A stretch of 64,000 nucleotides of DNA from CBDCPI01 sp965220245 (GCA_965220245.1 CBDCPI010000008.1:620001-684000); one strand, 5' to 3'; numbered from the stretch's first letter, positions 17,107 to 27,446 are shown. Translations and numbers: made by a program. The notes: generated by a model from the sequence alone, not told the origin.

Positions 17107-18305
17107 TCAGGCGTTTATGCCCATCGGCATGATCAGGTGCAGGTATTTCCCGGGGCTTTTGGAGGAACTTTCTCCGGAACTCTCCCCGGAGCTTTCCCCG
17201 GAGTCTTCTTTAGAGTCCTCGGTCCGGAATATCCCGGGAGACAGCGGCGTGCTGGTCTCCAGCACCGCCTTGCCCGGCCCCAGGGCCGAGAGCGCGCTTC
17301 GCAGGTAGCCGCTGTGGAAGGCGATCCCGATGGCCTCGCCTTCGACGGACTCCGGAGTTATCCGGTTCCGGGTGTTGCCCGTCTCCTCGGAGTTGGCCGA
17401 GATGACCGCCCTGACCGGCTCTCCGTCTTCCTCCGGCGCGATGTCCAGTAGATCACGTCGTTCCCGGCGAAGATGGCGGTGATGCGGGCCGCCTGTTGCA
17501 GGGAGCGCAGGTCGAACACCGTCCGGGTCTCGTGGGTCCGCGGCAGCAGACCCTCGTAGTTGGGGAAGGTCCCCTCCAGCAGTTGGGACACCGTCTCCAC
17601 CGGTTGGGCCCCGTTGGTCCGGAACAGTATTTTCTTCCCGTTGGCGTCCAGGGTGACCTCCGCCGGGCCGTCGCCGTCTTCCAAGAGCCGGGCCACCTCG
17701 GTGAGGGTCCGGGCGGGCACGATCACCCTGATTTCCGGCTCCGCCGGTTCCGTCATCGCGTCTTGGTACAGGGCCAGCCGGAACCCGTCGGTGGCCGCCA
17801 TCCTGAACTCCTCTTCCGACAGCCGGACCTCCACCCCGGTCAGCACCGGCCGGGACTCCTCGACGGCGGCGGCGAAGGCCACCTTGGTGATGGCCCGCTT
17901 CAGCGCGGCGGCTTCGATCCTGGCGGCGGCGTTCCCGGTGATGGTTGGAATGGGAGGAAATTCGCTGGCGTCGGCCCCGTTGATGTTCGCCTTGCTGTGC
18001 CCGCACTTGATTTGCACCGTCGTGGTCCCGGGGTCTATTTCCAGCTCGGCGGGGCCGGCGGGCAGCGAGTTTACCAGGTCGGTCAGCACCTGGGCCGGCA
18101 CCGCTATCGATCCTTCCCTTTCCACCCGGGCGCTGGTCCAGGTGGTCATGCTGATTTCCAGGTTGGTGGCGGAGAGTTGAAGCCTGGATTCCTGGGCGCT
18201 CAGCAGCACGTTCTTGACCATGGGCAGGGTGGTCCGTGAGGGCACGGCCCGGTTGACCGCGGCCAGGCCCCGCTTCAACTCTTCCTGCAGGCATGAAATC
18301 TTCAT
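17107..18305 (-). CDS. dnaN: DNA polymerase III beta sliding clamp, frameshifted
   Basis: The frame from ATG 18305 encodes the first two clamp domains and half of the third (MKISCLQEELKRGLAAVNRA, FPPIPTITGNA, MAATDGFRLALY, FPNYEGLLP, IFAGND). The remainder (LLDIAPEEDGEPVRAVISA, SEETG, YLHLIMPMGINA) is in the next frame; inserting one C near 17449-17453 restores ATC CTA CTG. Length about 400 after repair, normal for DnaN, with an inserted Ser/Glu-rich stretch before the final strand. An element-borne clamp means replication or repair partly independent of the host. C-terminal LIMPM is typical. Confidence 0.88.
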
Positions 18306-18356
18306 TTCCGGTTCGCTCCTTTGGATATTAGGCCGGGATATTAGGCGGGGTGGATG

Positions 18357-18435
18357 CTGGGGCTGGTGGATGGTAAGACAGGTGGATGGCGGACAGACCC
18401 TGCCAATTGCTGCCCTCTAACCACTGGTCACCGGC
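18357..18435. repeat. VNTR hairpin D
   Basis: GGTGGATGG units pair with CCACTGGTCACC units. More diverged than the others; its edge provides the last codons of the gene at 18428. Confidence 0.6.
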
Positions 18436-18769
18436 CACAGTCTGGGGACTCTTTTCCGGTGTCGAACATGTCCAGCTGGCCCAGGGCCAGCATCCTTTGC
18501 CGGTGTTCCCTGGCCTCCTCTTCCGGTGAGGCCGCTGGGACTGCGAACTCCGTTTGGGCGGCGTAGTCCCGCTCCGCCGCCTCGTAGTCCATCGTGTGGT
18601 CCTCCAGGACCCGGCGGGCGTGGCCGGTCTCGGCGGCGGGGTAGAGCCGGTAGGTGATTGATTGGATCTGGATCTTGCCGTTGGCGCAGCGGATGAGCTC
18701 CTGTCCGGCGATCATCTGCCACATTTCCCGGGTTTCCTCTTCCGTCAGGCTGGACCTGAATTTGGGCAT
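18428..18769 (-). CDS. hypothetical protein
   Basis: 113 residues; start at 18769 with AAGGA 8 bp upstream. Helical N-terminus (LTEEETREMWQMIAGQELI), a beta segment (GKIQIQSITYRLYP) and a helical Glu-rich C-terminus ending LGQLDMFDTGKESPD. QLDMF matches the bacterial clamp-binding pentapeptide QL(D/S)LF closely, so it could be a partner of the DnaN encoded next door. No other family signal. Confidence 0.6.
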   Translation of the reverse strand: MPKFRSSLTEEETREMWQMIAGQELIRCANGKIQIQSITYRLYPAAETGHARRVLEDHTMDYEAAERDYAAQTEFAVPAASPEEEAREHRQRMLALGQLDMFDTGKESPDCGR

Positions 18770-18794
18770 CGTTCTTATCCTTTCCGGTGGCCGG

Positions 18795-18897
18795 AGAACA
18801 GTGGCCGGTTCTGCCGCCAGGGTAAGCACTGTTCACTAACCACCGGTCACCGGCTACTAATCACTGGCTACTGGCCACCGGCCACTGGCCACTGATT
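18795..18897. repeat. VNTR hairpin E
   Basis: GGTGGCCGG units followed by CACTAACCACCGGTCACC and ACTGGCCACCGGCCACTGG units; ends exactly at the stop of the gene at 18868. Confidence 0.75.
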
Positions 18898-19317
18898 CAG
18901 GGCGGTCCTGGTCTCCTCGGACAGGCCGGTCTCCTCCATGGTGATGATGCTCACCGGGATTCCCAGGGCCTTGGCCGCGGCAACCTCGATGATCACCCCG
19001 TGGCTGCTCTGCCAGCCGGGCAGCGCCAGCACCAGCAGTTCCCGGCAGTTCCGGAGCAGGGCCAGGTCGAACCCGTACCAGCCCCGGGGCGGGAACACCC
19101 CCCGTTCCTGCATCCATTGGGTGTATTCCAAGGGCGAGAATATTACCCGGCCTTGGCGGACCAGCTCGTCCGCCGCCTGCTTGGCCGCCTCCCGGCGGGC
19201 TATTTCCAGGGCCTGGTCGTCCGCGGTGTACGGCGCCGCCAGGTAGACCACCTGGGGCAGGTCCTCTTCCAGGTTCTCCCGGGACATGAAGGCTTCCAGG
19301 TTCGGGTTCTCTTTCAT
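18868..19317 (-). CDS. nucleoside 2-deoxyribosyltransferase-like protein
   Basis: 149 residues. VVYLAAPYTADD near residue 23, FSPLEYTQW, and SHGVIIEVAAAKALGIPV with the catalytic-type Glu match the DUF1937/nucleoside deoxyribosyltransferase fold. Members cut N-glycosidic bonds of deoxynucleotides or related donors. Might salvage or reshape dNTPs, or feed modified-base synthesis. Its last residues (NQWPVAGGQ) are read from VNTR hairpin E. Confidence 0.7.
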   Translation of the reverse strand: MKENPNLEAFMSRENLEEDLPQVVYLAAPYTADDQALEIARREAAKQAADELVRQGRVIFSPLEYTQWMQERGVFPPRGWYGFDLALLRNCRELLVLALPGWQSSHGVIIEVAAAKALGIPVSIITMEETGLSEETRTALNQWPVAGGQ

Positions 19318-19372
19318 CTTTCTTGGTCTTCCTCCTAGAACGGGGCGGCTTGCCCCTGGTCTTCCTCCGCGG

Positions 19373-19702
19373 TCATCTCTTCTTGCCCCGTTTGTGTTTT
19401 CTTCCCGGAGTCTTTTCTGCCGGACCGGGGAGCGCCGGTAGCCTTGCCGGAAGCCGCACCATCCGCGTTTTCCCTGGCCATGCGGGGACGTAGCCCCGCT
19501 CCGTGAGCACCAGTTCGATGACGCTGCCGCACCTCAGGCAGCCGAGGTAAGAGCCGTACCGGTCCTGCTCGAAATACATTTTTCCCTGGCATTTCCGGCA
19601 GTTGCCGTGGCCGGAGGGCATCCTTTCCAGGTCCATGGCGGGACTCCCGGCCTCGGGCGGCTGGTTGCCGTTCCCCGGGGCCGTGTGGTTTCTTTTTCTC
19701 AC
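19373..19702 (-). CDS. zinc-ribbon protein with basic tail
   Basis: 109 residues from GTG 19702 that overlaps the previous stop (GTGA); an alternative ATG is at 19636. CRKCQGKMYFEQ...CLRCGS forms a four-Cys zinc ribbon, followed by a very basic C-terminus (KTPGRKHKRGKKR). Likely nucleic-acid binding. One of the small zinc proteins recurring on this element. Confidence 0.6.
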   Translation of the reverse strand: MRKRNHTAPGNGNQPPEAGSPAMDLERMPSGHGNCRKCQGKMYFEQDRYGSYLGCLRCGSVIELVLTERGYVPAWPGKTRMVRLPARLPALPGPAEKTPGRKHKRGKKR

Positions 19703-20490
19703 GGCTGGACTTCCAGGTCCTCGGTCCGGTCGGTCCACCTCTGCAGGTATCCGGCCACCTTCTCCCGGGCCTCCGGGATCTCGGACATCTCGTGGTAGAG
19801 GACTCCCGGCTGTAAGTTGGATATGGCTTCGTGCAGGGCTTCCAGCGCCTGGGCCTTCGCTTCTTCTTGCAGGTTGGTCTCGGTGAGCCGGAAGCCCGTT
19901 TCCGGGGCGGCGTCCAGCATCCGGTCGATCATTCCCCTGGCCTCTTCCCGGTCGTTCGTTGGCAGGCTCAGGTTGCTGATTGTCCCCGGTCCGGAGTCCG
20001 GCAGCGCCGCTGCCTTGAACTCGTCCTGGCAGCGCCGGACCAGCACTCCCCGGTGAAGGAAGACGTCCGGCTCGGGGGGACTGTCCTGGCGCCTCTCCGG
20101 TTGCGCCGGCGTCTCCAGCTTCTCCGGGTCGAACTCCCCGTAGACGATTTCGCCGGGCTCCCGGTGCACCTTCCCGTTCCGGTGGTATTCCACCGAGAAG
20201 TCCTTGGAGTCCTCGCCGTTCAGGTACAGGGTGAAGACCACCTCGGGCCACAGCCGGGAGACCCTGGACACGTCGGCCTCGTGCTCGTACCAGGTGGTTT
20301 CATCGTCTCCCTCGATTATCTGTTTCAAGAGCGCGGCTTCCTTCTCCAGCGCCGCGGCGTCGCTGAAGAGTCCGGCCAGGCGTTGGTCCTGGCTGCCGGT
20401 CTCCCCGGTCAGGGCCAGGGCCCTGGCCACCTCGTTCGCCGTGGGGTTTTCCTCTTTCCATTCCAGCCGGTATATCGTCTGGTAGCTCAT
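19699..20490 (-). CDS. hypothetical protein
   Basis: 263 residues; AGGAG before ATG 20490, which overlaps the stop of the HTH gene. Acidic, with a helical N-terminal half, a beta segment (PEVVFTLYLNGEDSKDFSVE) and DVFLHRGVLVRRCQDEF. No family recognised. Its position in a run of overlapping genes suggests a shared operon with the HTH and zinc-ribbon proteins. Confidence 0.6.
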   Translation of the reverse strand: MSYQTIYRLEWKEENPTANEVARALALTGETGSQDQRLAGLFSDAAALEKEAALLKQIIEGDDETTWYEHEADVSRVSRLWPEVVFTLYLNGEDSKDFSVEYHRNGKVHREPGEIVYGEFDPEKLETPAQPERRQDSPPEPDVFLHRGVLVRRCQDEFKAAALPDSGPGTISNLSLPTNDREEARGMIDRMLDAAPETGFRLTETNLQEEAKAQALEALHEAISNLQPGVLYHEMSEIPEAREKVAGYLQRWTDRTEDLEVQP

Positions 20491-20870
20491 TTCCTCTCCT
20501 GTTCCGGCGCCGGACTGTTGTCCGGCCCGTCCGTCTCCGCCGGATTTCCAGCTTGTTCCAGCATCTTTTTCCACTGCTCGTAGTCCACCGGGGCTATTCG
20601 CCCGTGCTCCATTTCGGAGAGTTCCCTGGGGCTGATGCCCAGGCGCCGGGCTTCCTCCCGGACTGATAGCCGGCGGTCCAGCCGGGACTGCCTGAGGGCT
20701 TCTCCGGCCGCGGTCCACGAGGCCGTTTCGGCCGGTATTTCTCCCGTTCCCCCGCAGCGCTGGCACCTGACGACCTGCGGCTTGCAGCCCTCCCTCGCGG
20801 TGCGGACGAGGGCTGAATATTTCCCCAGTCCCCGGCATTCCGGGCAGGTGACCCTCGAGCCGTCCGTCAT
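20487..20870 (-). CDS. zinc-knuckle plus HTH regulator
   Basis: 127 residues. The N-terminus holds CPECRGLG and CQRCGGTG, a DnaJ-like CxxCxGxG pair; residues 57-105 form an XRE-type HTH (RRLSVREEARRLGISPRELSEMEHG). Similar zinc-HTH fusions regulate plasmid and phage genes. The partner gene overlaps by 4 bp. No operator is identified. Confidence 0.75.
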   Translation of the reverse strand: MTDGSRVTCPECRGLGKYSALVRTAREGCKPQVVRCQRCGGTGEIPAETASWTAAGEALRQSRLDRRLSVREEARRLGISPRELSEMEHGRIAPVDYEQWKKMLEQAGNPAETDGPDNSPAPEQERK

Positions 20871-20955
20871 TCCGTTTTGCTCCTTCTTTTCTCCCTCGCT
20901 ATTGTCTGCCGTCGTCCGCTCGCGGCGTTTTGGCTGTAGCCGGCGCCGGGGCCGG

Positions 20956-23188
20956 CTACACCGGGGTCTTCTCCCTGATTTCTTCCATCGCCCAAGCGAA
21001 CAGAGTCTGGGAGGCCGGCGGGGCCCGCCGTTTTCCCCTCCTGGGGGCCGGCTCCTCCTTCAGGAACTCCGCCAGGTTGAGCTGCACCGGCCGGTCCTCT
21101 TCTTCCTTTGCTTGGGACCCGTTGGCCTGGGACCCGTTGGCCTCCGGTTCCCGGCGCGGCGGGACCCGGTCTTTCTCCCAGCCCTCGTCCACCAGGTATT
21201 CTTCGCCTGCCGCTTGGGCCGCCCGGTACTTTTCGAACACCTCTTCCACCGGGTCTTCGCCGCCGTCTCCGCCGTCTCCGATCACCTGGTGGGCCAGGGC
21301 CAGCATCACGTCTTGGCCGTCGTCACCGTAGGCCGCCAGCCCCTCCTCGGGCAGCTCCCCCTCCACCATCAGGGAGCTCTGGAGCTTCCTGGCCACCAGC
21401 CTCAGGCCGTCGGCCTGCAGCGTGTTCCGGTAGGCCAGGAACACCACCTTCACCGGGCGGTCCTGCCCGATGCGCCAGGAGCGCCGCGACGCCTGCCGCA
21501 TGGTGTACACCGAGTAGTCGGTCTCCGCCCAGATGATGGTCGGAAAGTCCACCAGGTCCAGTCCGGTCTGCACCAGCCGGGGATGGCACATCAGCACGTC
21601 GATGCCCTCTTCCACCCGCTGGGCCACCCAGGCTTCCCGCTGCTCCGGGGATACCGTATCCGCCTTGAGCACCGCCACCCTTAGTCCCTGCCGGGCCAGG
21701 ATGCCGCTCCAGCGGGGGGTGATGTCCCCGGACCCCGGTGTGGGTGACGTAGACCAGGGTCCGGCGTCCCTGCAGCTTCTCCGCGGCTATCAGGTCCGCC
21801 AGGGCTTTTTCCTTGGGGTAGAGCTTGTCTCCGGCCAGGGGCGGGACCTGGACGATGAGTTCCCCGCTCTCCGGGTCGAAGACGGTCTCGCCCCGGGTGC
21901 AGCCGTCGGGGTAGGCCAGGAGCGTCTGCAGGTAGGTTGCCAGCAGCCGCTTGGAGCCCCGGTTCAGGGCCTCGCTGAGCGCCGCCTTCAGCTTTGCCAG
22001 GATGCGGCCGTAGGCCTCCGCCTGGGAGATTCCGGCGCCGGGGTCTTTTCCCTGGTCCAAGCCGGTCAGCAGCACCTCTTCGTCATAGGGCGGCAGGCCG
22101 GAGGCCACGTCCGACAGCCGCAGGAACACCGAGTTGCCGATCAGGTGCAGCAGCGCCGCCGGGGCCAGTCCGGGGCGTTCCCGGACCCGCTTGCGGTACT
22201 GCCGCCGCCGGCTCTGCCGCCCGTCCTCGCCCTCGTCATCGTCCTTTTTCCCGACGGTGGTCTCCTCGAAGCCGTATTTCTTCACCCAGCGGTGTTCGTC
22301 CCCTTGGCCGAACTCGCTCCGGATTTCCGGCGAGAACCGGTAGAGCAGGTGGAACAGGGTGCTGGCGTAGCCGCCGCTCAGGGTCCCGGTCAGGGTCAGG
22401 GACTTGCCGCAGACGCCGGCCAGGGTCCCGGCGGCGATGCCCTGGGCCGAGCCCCGCGCTTTGTACTCATGCACTTCGTCGGCAATCAGCAGTTGCCAGA
22501 AGTCCCGCATCCGCCGCTTCATGTAGTCGGCCAGCGCAAACCGCCGCGACCCCCTCCGGTCAGCGGTCCACAGGGCCCCTCCGCACTTCCGGCACCGCTG
22601 TCTCCGCCGGGCCAGTTCCTCGGAGCTCAGGGGCAGGTCTTCCCCGTCAGTCGCCGGGGCGAAGCACCCCGGGCAGCAGGGGACCTTCCCCGCCGTTTTG
22701 CTCCGGTAGGTGGTCCACCGTTCCACGGTGGCCGGTTTCCACCGGTAGGACAGCTTCGCCCGTTCCCGGGACAGTATCCCGAACAGGGGGCCGCCGCCGC
22801 TCAGCTTCTTCAGTTTCTCCAGGCCGGTGATGGAGTTGATGATGGGGGCTTGGGCCCCCGGTATCGTCTGCCGCACCTCCCGCTGCCACTTCCGGGTCAG
22901 GTGCGGCGGCGCCAGCACCAGCACCCGCCGGAAGCCGGCCAGGTGCGCCGCCGCTGCGCCGATGAAGGTCTTCCCGCAGCCCATCTCCCCCACAATTACG
23001 GATCCCTTCTGGGACTCCAGGGAGAGGGCTGTCCCCCGGATGGCGTTTTCCTGCCCGTCCATGGGACGCCGCAGCAGCCGGGGCAGCGGGCGTTGGTCCG
23101 CCGCCGGCCGGTACCGGGGCGGGTAGTGGTCTATCACCTGCCGGGTGATGGCCTCCCGGTAGGTGTCGATGAACTGGCTCAGGTCCAT
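20956..23188 (-). CDS. SNF2/DEAD-like helicase, frameshifted
   Basis: Walker A GEMGCGKTF near residue 67, DEVH near 238, LTGTLSGG (motif III), and motif VI RRSWRIGQDRPVKV in the second frame. A zinc ribbon (CPGCF...CRKCG) is inserted between motifs I and II. The frames join if one base is removed from the CCCC run 21733-21736 (VTHTG to SGDITPRW). About 743 residues. The C-terminus has QLNLAEFL, compatible with clamp binding. Likely remodels DNA for replication or defence; it pairs with the DUF6094 methylase as in many plasmids. Confidence 0.8.
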
Positions 23189-23210
23189 GTCGTCTTTTCT
23201 CTTTCTTTGC

Positions 23211-24509
23211 TTAGGCTGGCGTTCCGGCGGAGGCCGGGGTCTCCGCCGGTCCGGGCTCCGCTTGGGTGGTGACGCTGCTGATCTCTCCGCTCCCCAGGTC
23301 CAGGACCGTCACCGTGGTCCGGAGTTGGTCCCGGTACACCTCGCTGGTCTCGGTCTCCTCGGCCAGCACGGTCTTCTTTTCCGTCCGGCCCTTGACCAGG
23401 ATGCGCCGTCCCTCCGGGTCCTGCAGGCACAGGTTGTTCAGGAACCCGGCGGCGATCAGCATCGCCAGGTGTCCCCGCCGCAGCGGCATCAGCGGCCTGG
23501 TCCGGGCGTTCTCCGGCGGCCGGAGGGAGCCGGTGATCTTCGGGCTGTTCCACAGCCCGTTCTGCCGGGCTTCGGACACCGCCAGGACGGGGTCGACGCT
23601 CCGGTTGGTGAAGAGCACCCCGCCTCCGGGAGCCGTGAGGGCCCGGTATGCCGGGCGGTCCGGGTATTCCGGTCCTTCCGCTTCTTCCCGCGCCCACCGG
23701 TGTATCTCGTTCTCCGTGCGGGGGTCCGCCAGGGGCTCCGCTCTCCGGTGTCCCATCAGGACCGCCTGTCCGAAGGCCTCCCGCTCCGGGCTGGGAAAGT
23801 CCCAGAGCCGGACCTGTTCGTAGTGGGCGCTCAGGAACCGGGCCGAGGTCCCCAGCCGGGCCCGGGGCACGATGAACACCAGGAGTCCTCCCTTTCTCAG
23901 GTGGAGCGTCGAGTGGGTCAGAAAGGCGTGCTCCGTCCGCTTCTTTTCCTGGTCGTGGTCATAGGGCGGATTCAGGAACAGGACTCCGAAGGCCTCGTTG
24001 GCGATGGAGGTGCTGAACAGGTCGGCGGAGAGGCTCCGGTCCAGCGCTGCCGCTGCCGCTTGGGCCCGCTCCCGGTGCAGTTCGACCCCGTAGGTCTCGA
24101 TGGGGATGGCGCTGCGTTCCCGGAGCCCGTCGGCCAGCTGGGCCGCCGCTTCCCCGGCCCCGCAGCAGGGGTCCAGGATGCGGAGGACGCCCGGGGCCCG
24201 GCTGTCCTCCTCCGCCGGGGTGATGAGGTTGGCGATCATCCCGGTCACCCGGGGCGGCGTCGGGTAGAACCCGGCCTTGGCCTGTCCTGCCAGTCTCACG
24301 GTTGTTTCTCTCCTTGCTTCTTTTCGAATCCTGTCTCTCGTCTGGCAAATAACACCAGGTCCGGACCATGGGTTGGGTCTTGGCTTGCCGGTTAGTTTGT
24401 TCAGCATTACCCACCGGCTGGCGTGATAGCCGTACATCTCGAATTTGTAGCGGCATAGCGCATCCCAGGCTTTCCGTTCTTCTTCCATTTGGGAGAATAT
24501 CGTCTTCAC
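23211..24509 (-). CDS. DUF6094-type DNA methyltransferase
   Basis: 432 residues; GTG 24509 overlaps the previous stop. FYPTPPRV, LDPCCGAGE (AdoMet motif I, near residue 111) and LFLNPPYD (motif IV) define a class I N6-adenine-type methylase. The long C-terminal region after residue 250 is probably target recognition. DUF6094 genes commonly sit beside SNF2 helicases on plasmids and ICEs, as here. A protective DNA methylase is the most likely role. Confidence 0.82.
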   Translation of the reverse strand: MKTIFSQMEEERKAWDALCRYKFEMYGYHASRWVMLNKLTGKPRPNPWSGPGVICQTRDRIRKEARRETTVRLAGQAKAGFYPTPPRVTGMIANLITPAEEDSRAPGVLRILDPCCGAGEAAAQLADGLRERSAIPIETYGVELHRERAQAAAAALDRSLSADLFSTSIANEAFGVLFLNPPYDHDQEKKRTEHAFLTHSTLHLRKGGLLVFIVPRARLGTSARFLSAHYEQVRLWDFPSPEREAFGQAVLMGHRRAEPLADPRTENEIHRWAREEAEGPEYPDRPAYRALTAPGGGVLFTNRSVDPVLAVSEARQNGLWNSPKITGSLRPPENARTRPLMPLRRGHLAMLIAAGFLNNLCLQDPEGRRILVKGRTEKKTVLAEETETSEVYRDQLRTTVTVLDLGSGEISSVTTQAEPGPAETPASAGTPA

Positions 24510-25490
24510 GGACTTTTTCTGCCGGTCCTTATGATCCTCAGAAAGCCGTCTTCCTGCCGCAGTGAGGCTATGAGGGCGGCCCCGGCCGCGGTCACCGTTT
24601 CCTCTTCAAGCACCGGGAACCGGGTGTGCTTCACCTGGACCTGGTGTTTCCCGGCCGCTTTCCGGACCCTCTCCCAGAGTTCTTCGTTCCCGCCCCTGAT
24701 GGGGCCTCCTTCCAGGAAGTCTCTGACCCTCGATGCCATGTACTGGGCGGTGACGGTCAGTTCCACCTCTTGGCCCTCTCCCGGGACGTGTTCCAGTCCG
24801 GCGGCTATCCCGGCCAGCTCCCAGGTGAAGGGGCTGTTGTCCCTGAAGCTCTGGCCCAGCGTAACCTTGCCGGTCTCGCTCCGGATGCAGACTCCGAACG
24901 CGCCGCGGGCTCCCGCGTGGCTCCGGACGTGGACGGTGTGTTTTTCCCTCTTGCCGGTTTCCTTCGTGGCCTGGTTTTCTCCGCTGGCCTCGCCGCTGCG
25001 GGATTTCAGCTTGGCGATGAAGGGCAGGTCTGTCTCTTCTCCGAACAGCACGTCCTCGTCCTTGTCGGCCTTCATCTCCCGGGCCAGGTCCAGGGTTTCG
25101 CCGAGAAGGTACTCCCCCAGGGCCTTCAGGGCCCCGCCGGTCCGGGGCGGCCTCGCCCAGGCTGTTGCAGGCCAGGGGGTCCAGCCAGAGGCCGGTGAGG
25201 GCCTCTATGGCGCCTTCGTTCAGCCCGTGGACGAGCTCGAGTTCCTGCCGGAGCCTGAGGGGAAGCTTGAGCCTTCCGTTCTCCACGGCGCCGTCCGGCT
25301 CCGGGGGCGCCGGGGGCCGCCTCCTCAGGTTCTTCAGGATGGACCGGGCCATCCGGACCATGTCCGCCGGCCTGGCCAGCCCGCTGTGATTGGTCTCCTT
25401 GCCGTGGATGGTGTAGTAGCCGGGCAGTTCTTCGGAGGGGCTCACTCGGAGCCGGTCCGTGGTCCGCTCTCCTTTCCAGCCGTTGTTCAT
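24506..25490 (-). CDS. RNase H-like protein, frameshifted
   Basis: Dropping one base from the GGGG run at 25144-25147 joins the N-terminal frame (MNNGWKGERTTDRLRV) to the C-terminal one. The C-terminal domain resembles RNase HI: GAFGVCIRSETGKV, then SPFTWELAGIAAGLEHV (catalytic-type Glu), TVTAQYMASRVRDFLEG and NEELWERVRKA. The usual TDS aspartate is replaced (TVTAQY), so catalysis may be altered. A role in primer removal or clearing RNA-DNA hybrids is plausible. Confidence 0.6.
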
Positions 25491-25499
25491 CTTTCTGTC

Positions 25500-27446
25500 T
25501 CAGGGCCGGTCCGGCTGGCCGGCCAGGTTCCTCCTGATCTCCGTTGTGGCTCCTTGGACGGACTCCAGCCTCCGGCTCAGCTCGTCCATGTTCTGCCGGA
25601 GCTCTTGGCCGAGGTCCTCCAGGAACCGGAGCGCGATGGTTCCCTTTTGGACCTCGTCCAGCGTCCCGTCCAAGCCGGCGGCCTCCGGTTTCTCCGGGGT
25701 TTCGTCCAGCCTGACGGTATCCGGTCCCTTGATGGCTTCGGGCTGGCCGTTGACTTCCGGGGCCTCGTCCAAGCCGTCGCTAGCCGTTCCCTTGGTGGCT
25801 TCGGGCTGGCCTTTGACTTCCGGGGCCTCGTCCCGGCTGGCGGTTGCCGGGACCTCCGGGGCTCCGTCCAGGCCGGCGGTCTCTGGTCCCTCTGGGGCTT
25901 CGTCCACGCCGGCGGCCTCCCGCTCCTCGGCGGCTTCGTCCAGGCTGGCGGTCTCCGGCTTCTCGGCGGCTTCGGGCTCGCCTTGGACTTCCGGGGTTTC
26001 GTCCAGGCCCTCGCTAGCCGTTCCCTTGATGGCTTCGTCCAAGCCCACCGCAGCCGGTCCCTCCAGGACACCGGCTACTCCGGGCGCCTGTCCGGAGTCC
26101 GGGGCTCCGGCGGCTTCGCCCGGCTGCTCTCCCCTGTTGTCGCTCCTCGTGCTGTCCATGTGCTTGGTCAATTCCTCCCAGTCGATTTGCCCCCTGTTCA
26201 CCAGGGCGGTTATCCGGTTCACCAGTTCGTCTTCCCCGGTGCGGATGGCGTTGCTGATCAGTCCATGGGCCGTGGCTGCCGCTTCCGGGGTGATCGCCAT
26301 GAGGCTTGGCCAGCTGTCGGGTCCGGCCTCAGGATGCGAGAAGTACAGCCTGAAGGCCATCAGCCAGGTGCGGTTGTACAGCTTTCTTTTCCCCATGACC
26401 GTCCCGGTCCGTGCCGAGAAGGTCTTCTTGCAGGTCCGGCACCTGTAGGGCGCGTGGGCCCGGGTCTGCCGTTCGCCCACCTCGGCGCTGCCGCAGCGGG
26501 GGCAGCGCTTCCCATGGGGCCACCGCACCTCCTCCAGCCACCTCTCGGGGTCGCTTCTTGCCAGGGTGGGGTCCGGGGCTAGGACCGGCCCGGGGTCCGG
26601 TCTTGGCTCGGGGTCCGGGCTGGTTTCCTCCCCTTCCAGGGGACTGTCCTCTCTACTGTCCTCTCTTTCGCTCCCCGGATTTTCCAGGGATGTCATCAGG
26701 TCCTCCCAGTCAAGTCCGCCGTCCGCTAGCACGGCCATCCGGTTTACGATCTCGTCATCCCCCTTGTGGAAGGCGGTGTTGATCAGCTCGTACATCACGT
26801 TGGCCGATTCTCCCCGGACCGGTAGCAGGCTTGGCCAGGTGTCCGGGTGGGTCTCGGGCTGGGAGAAGTACAGCCTGAGGGCCTCCAGCCAGGCCCTGTA
26901 GGGCACCTTCCTCTTTGCCAAGACCGTTCCGGTCCGCACTGAGAAGGTCTTTTGACACTCTTTGCACCGGTATGGCATGGTGGCCCCGGCCTCGCGTTCG
27001 CTCACCTTGGTGTTGCCGCACCGGGGGCAGTTCCTGCCCCGGGGCCACCGGGCTTCTCCCAGCCATTCCGCCGGGGTGCGCCCGGCGGGCGCCGGCACAG
27101 GTGGAAGCTCCGGTTCCGGCGGGGTTCCCGGTCCCGGCGGGGTGGGCCCGGAGGGCGTCGGCACAGGTGGAAGCTCTGGCTCCGCCGGGGTGCGCCCGGC
27201 GGGCGTCGGCGCAGGTGGAAGGTCCGGGTCCTGTGGGGTTCCCGGCTCTCCTTTGGCTTCGGGCTGTTGCCCGGTCGGGGCCGGGGTTCGAGTTTCTTCT
27301 TCCGCTGGACCTTGGGTTGCAGCCGGTCCCTCCTGCTCCGGCCAGGCCGTTCTGCCGCAGTTGCAGCAACGCCACTCGGAGTCCAGGACGTCGTATTTCA
27401 GGAAACCGCCGCAGCGGGTGCAGACTGCCGTGCTTTCCTTTCCCAT
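25500..27446 (-). CDS. tandem IS1595-type zinc-ribbon protein with linker repeats
   Basis: 648 residues; GGAGAG 6 bp before ATG 27446. Starts with a CTRCGG/CCNCGR zinc ribbon, then a Pro/Glu linker repeating PELPPVPTP units, then two homologous modules: RWPRGRNCPRCGN...YRCKECQKTFSVRTGTVLAKRK and RWPHGKRCPRCGS...YRCRTCKKTFSARTGTVMGKRK. Each is the DNA-contacting N-terminal ribbon of IS1595/ISXO2 transposases plus its helical extension. No DDE domain follows; instead comes a long acidic tail of 11-17-residue repeats (GLDEAPEV...) and a C-terminal coiled coil. It looks like a domesticated, duplicated transposase DNA-binding domain. Confidence 0.75.
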   Translation of the reverse strand: MGKESTAVCTRCGGFLKYDVLDSEWRCCNCGRTAWPEQEGPAATQGPAEEETRTPAPTGQQPEAKGEPGTPQDPDLPPAPTPAGRTPAEPELPPVPTPSGPTPPGPGTPPEPELPPVPAPAGRTPAEWLGEARWPRGRNCPRCGNTKVSEREAGATMPYRCKECQKTFSVRTGTVLAKRKVPYRAWLEALRLYFSQPETHPDTWPSLLPVRGESANVMYELINTAFHKGDDEIVNRMAVLADGGLDWEDLMTSLENPGSEREDSREDSPLEGEETSPDPEPRPDPGPVLAPDPTLARSDPERWLEEVRWPHGKRCPRCGSAEVGERQTRAHAPYRCRTCKKTFSARTGTVMGKRKLYNRTWLMAFRLYFSHPEAGPDSWPSLMAITPEAAATAHGLISNAIRTGEDELVNRITALVNRGQIDWEELTKHMDSTRSDNRGEQPGEAAGAPDSGQAPGVAGVLEGPAAVGLDEAIKGTASEGLDETPEVQGEPEAAEKPETASLDEAAEEREAAGVDEAPEGPETAGLDGAPEVPATASRDEAPEVKGQPEATKGTASDGLDEAPEVNGQPEAIKGPDTVRLDETPEKPEAAGLDGTLDEVQKGTIALRFLEDLGQELRQNMDELSRRLESVQGATTEIRRNLAGQPDRP

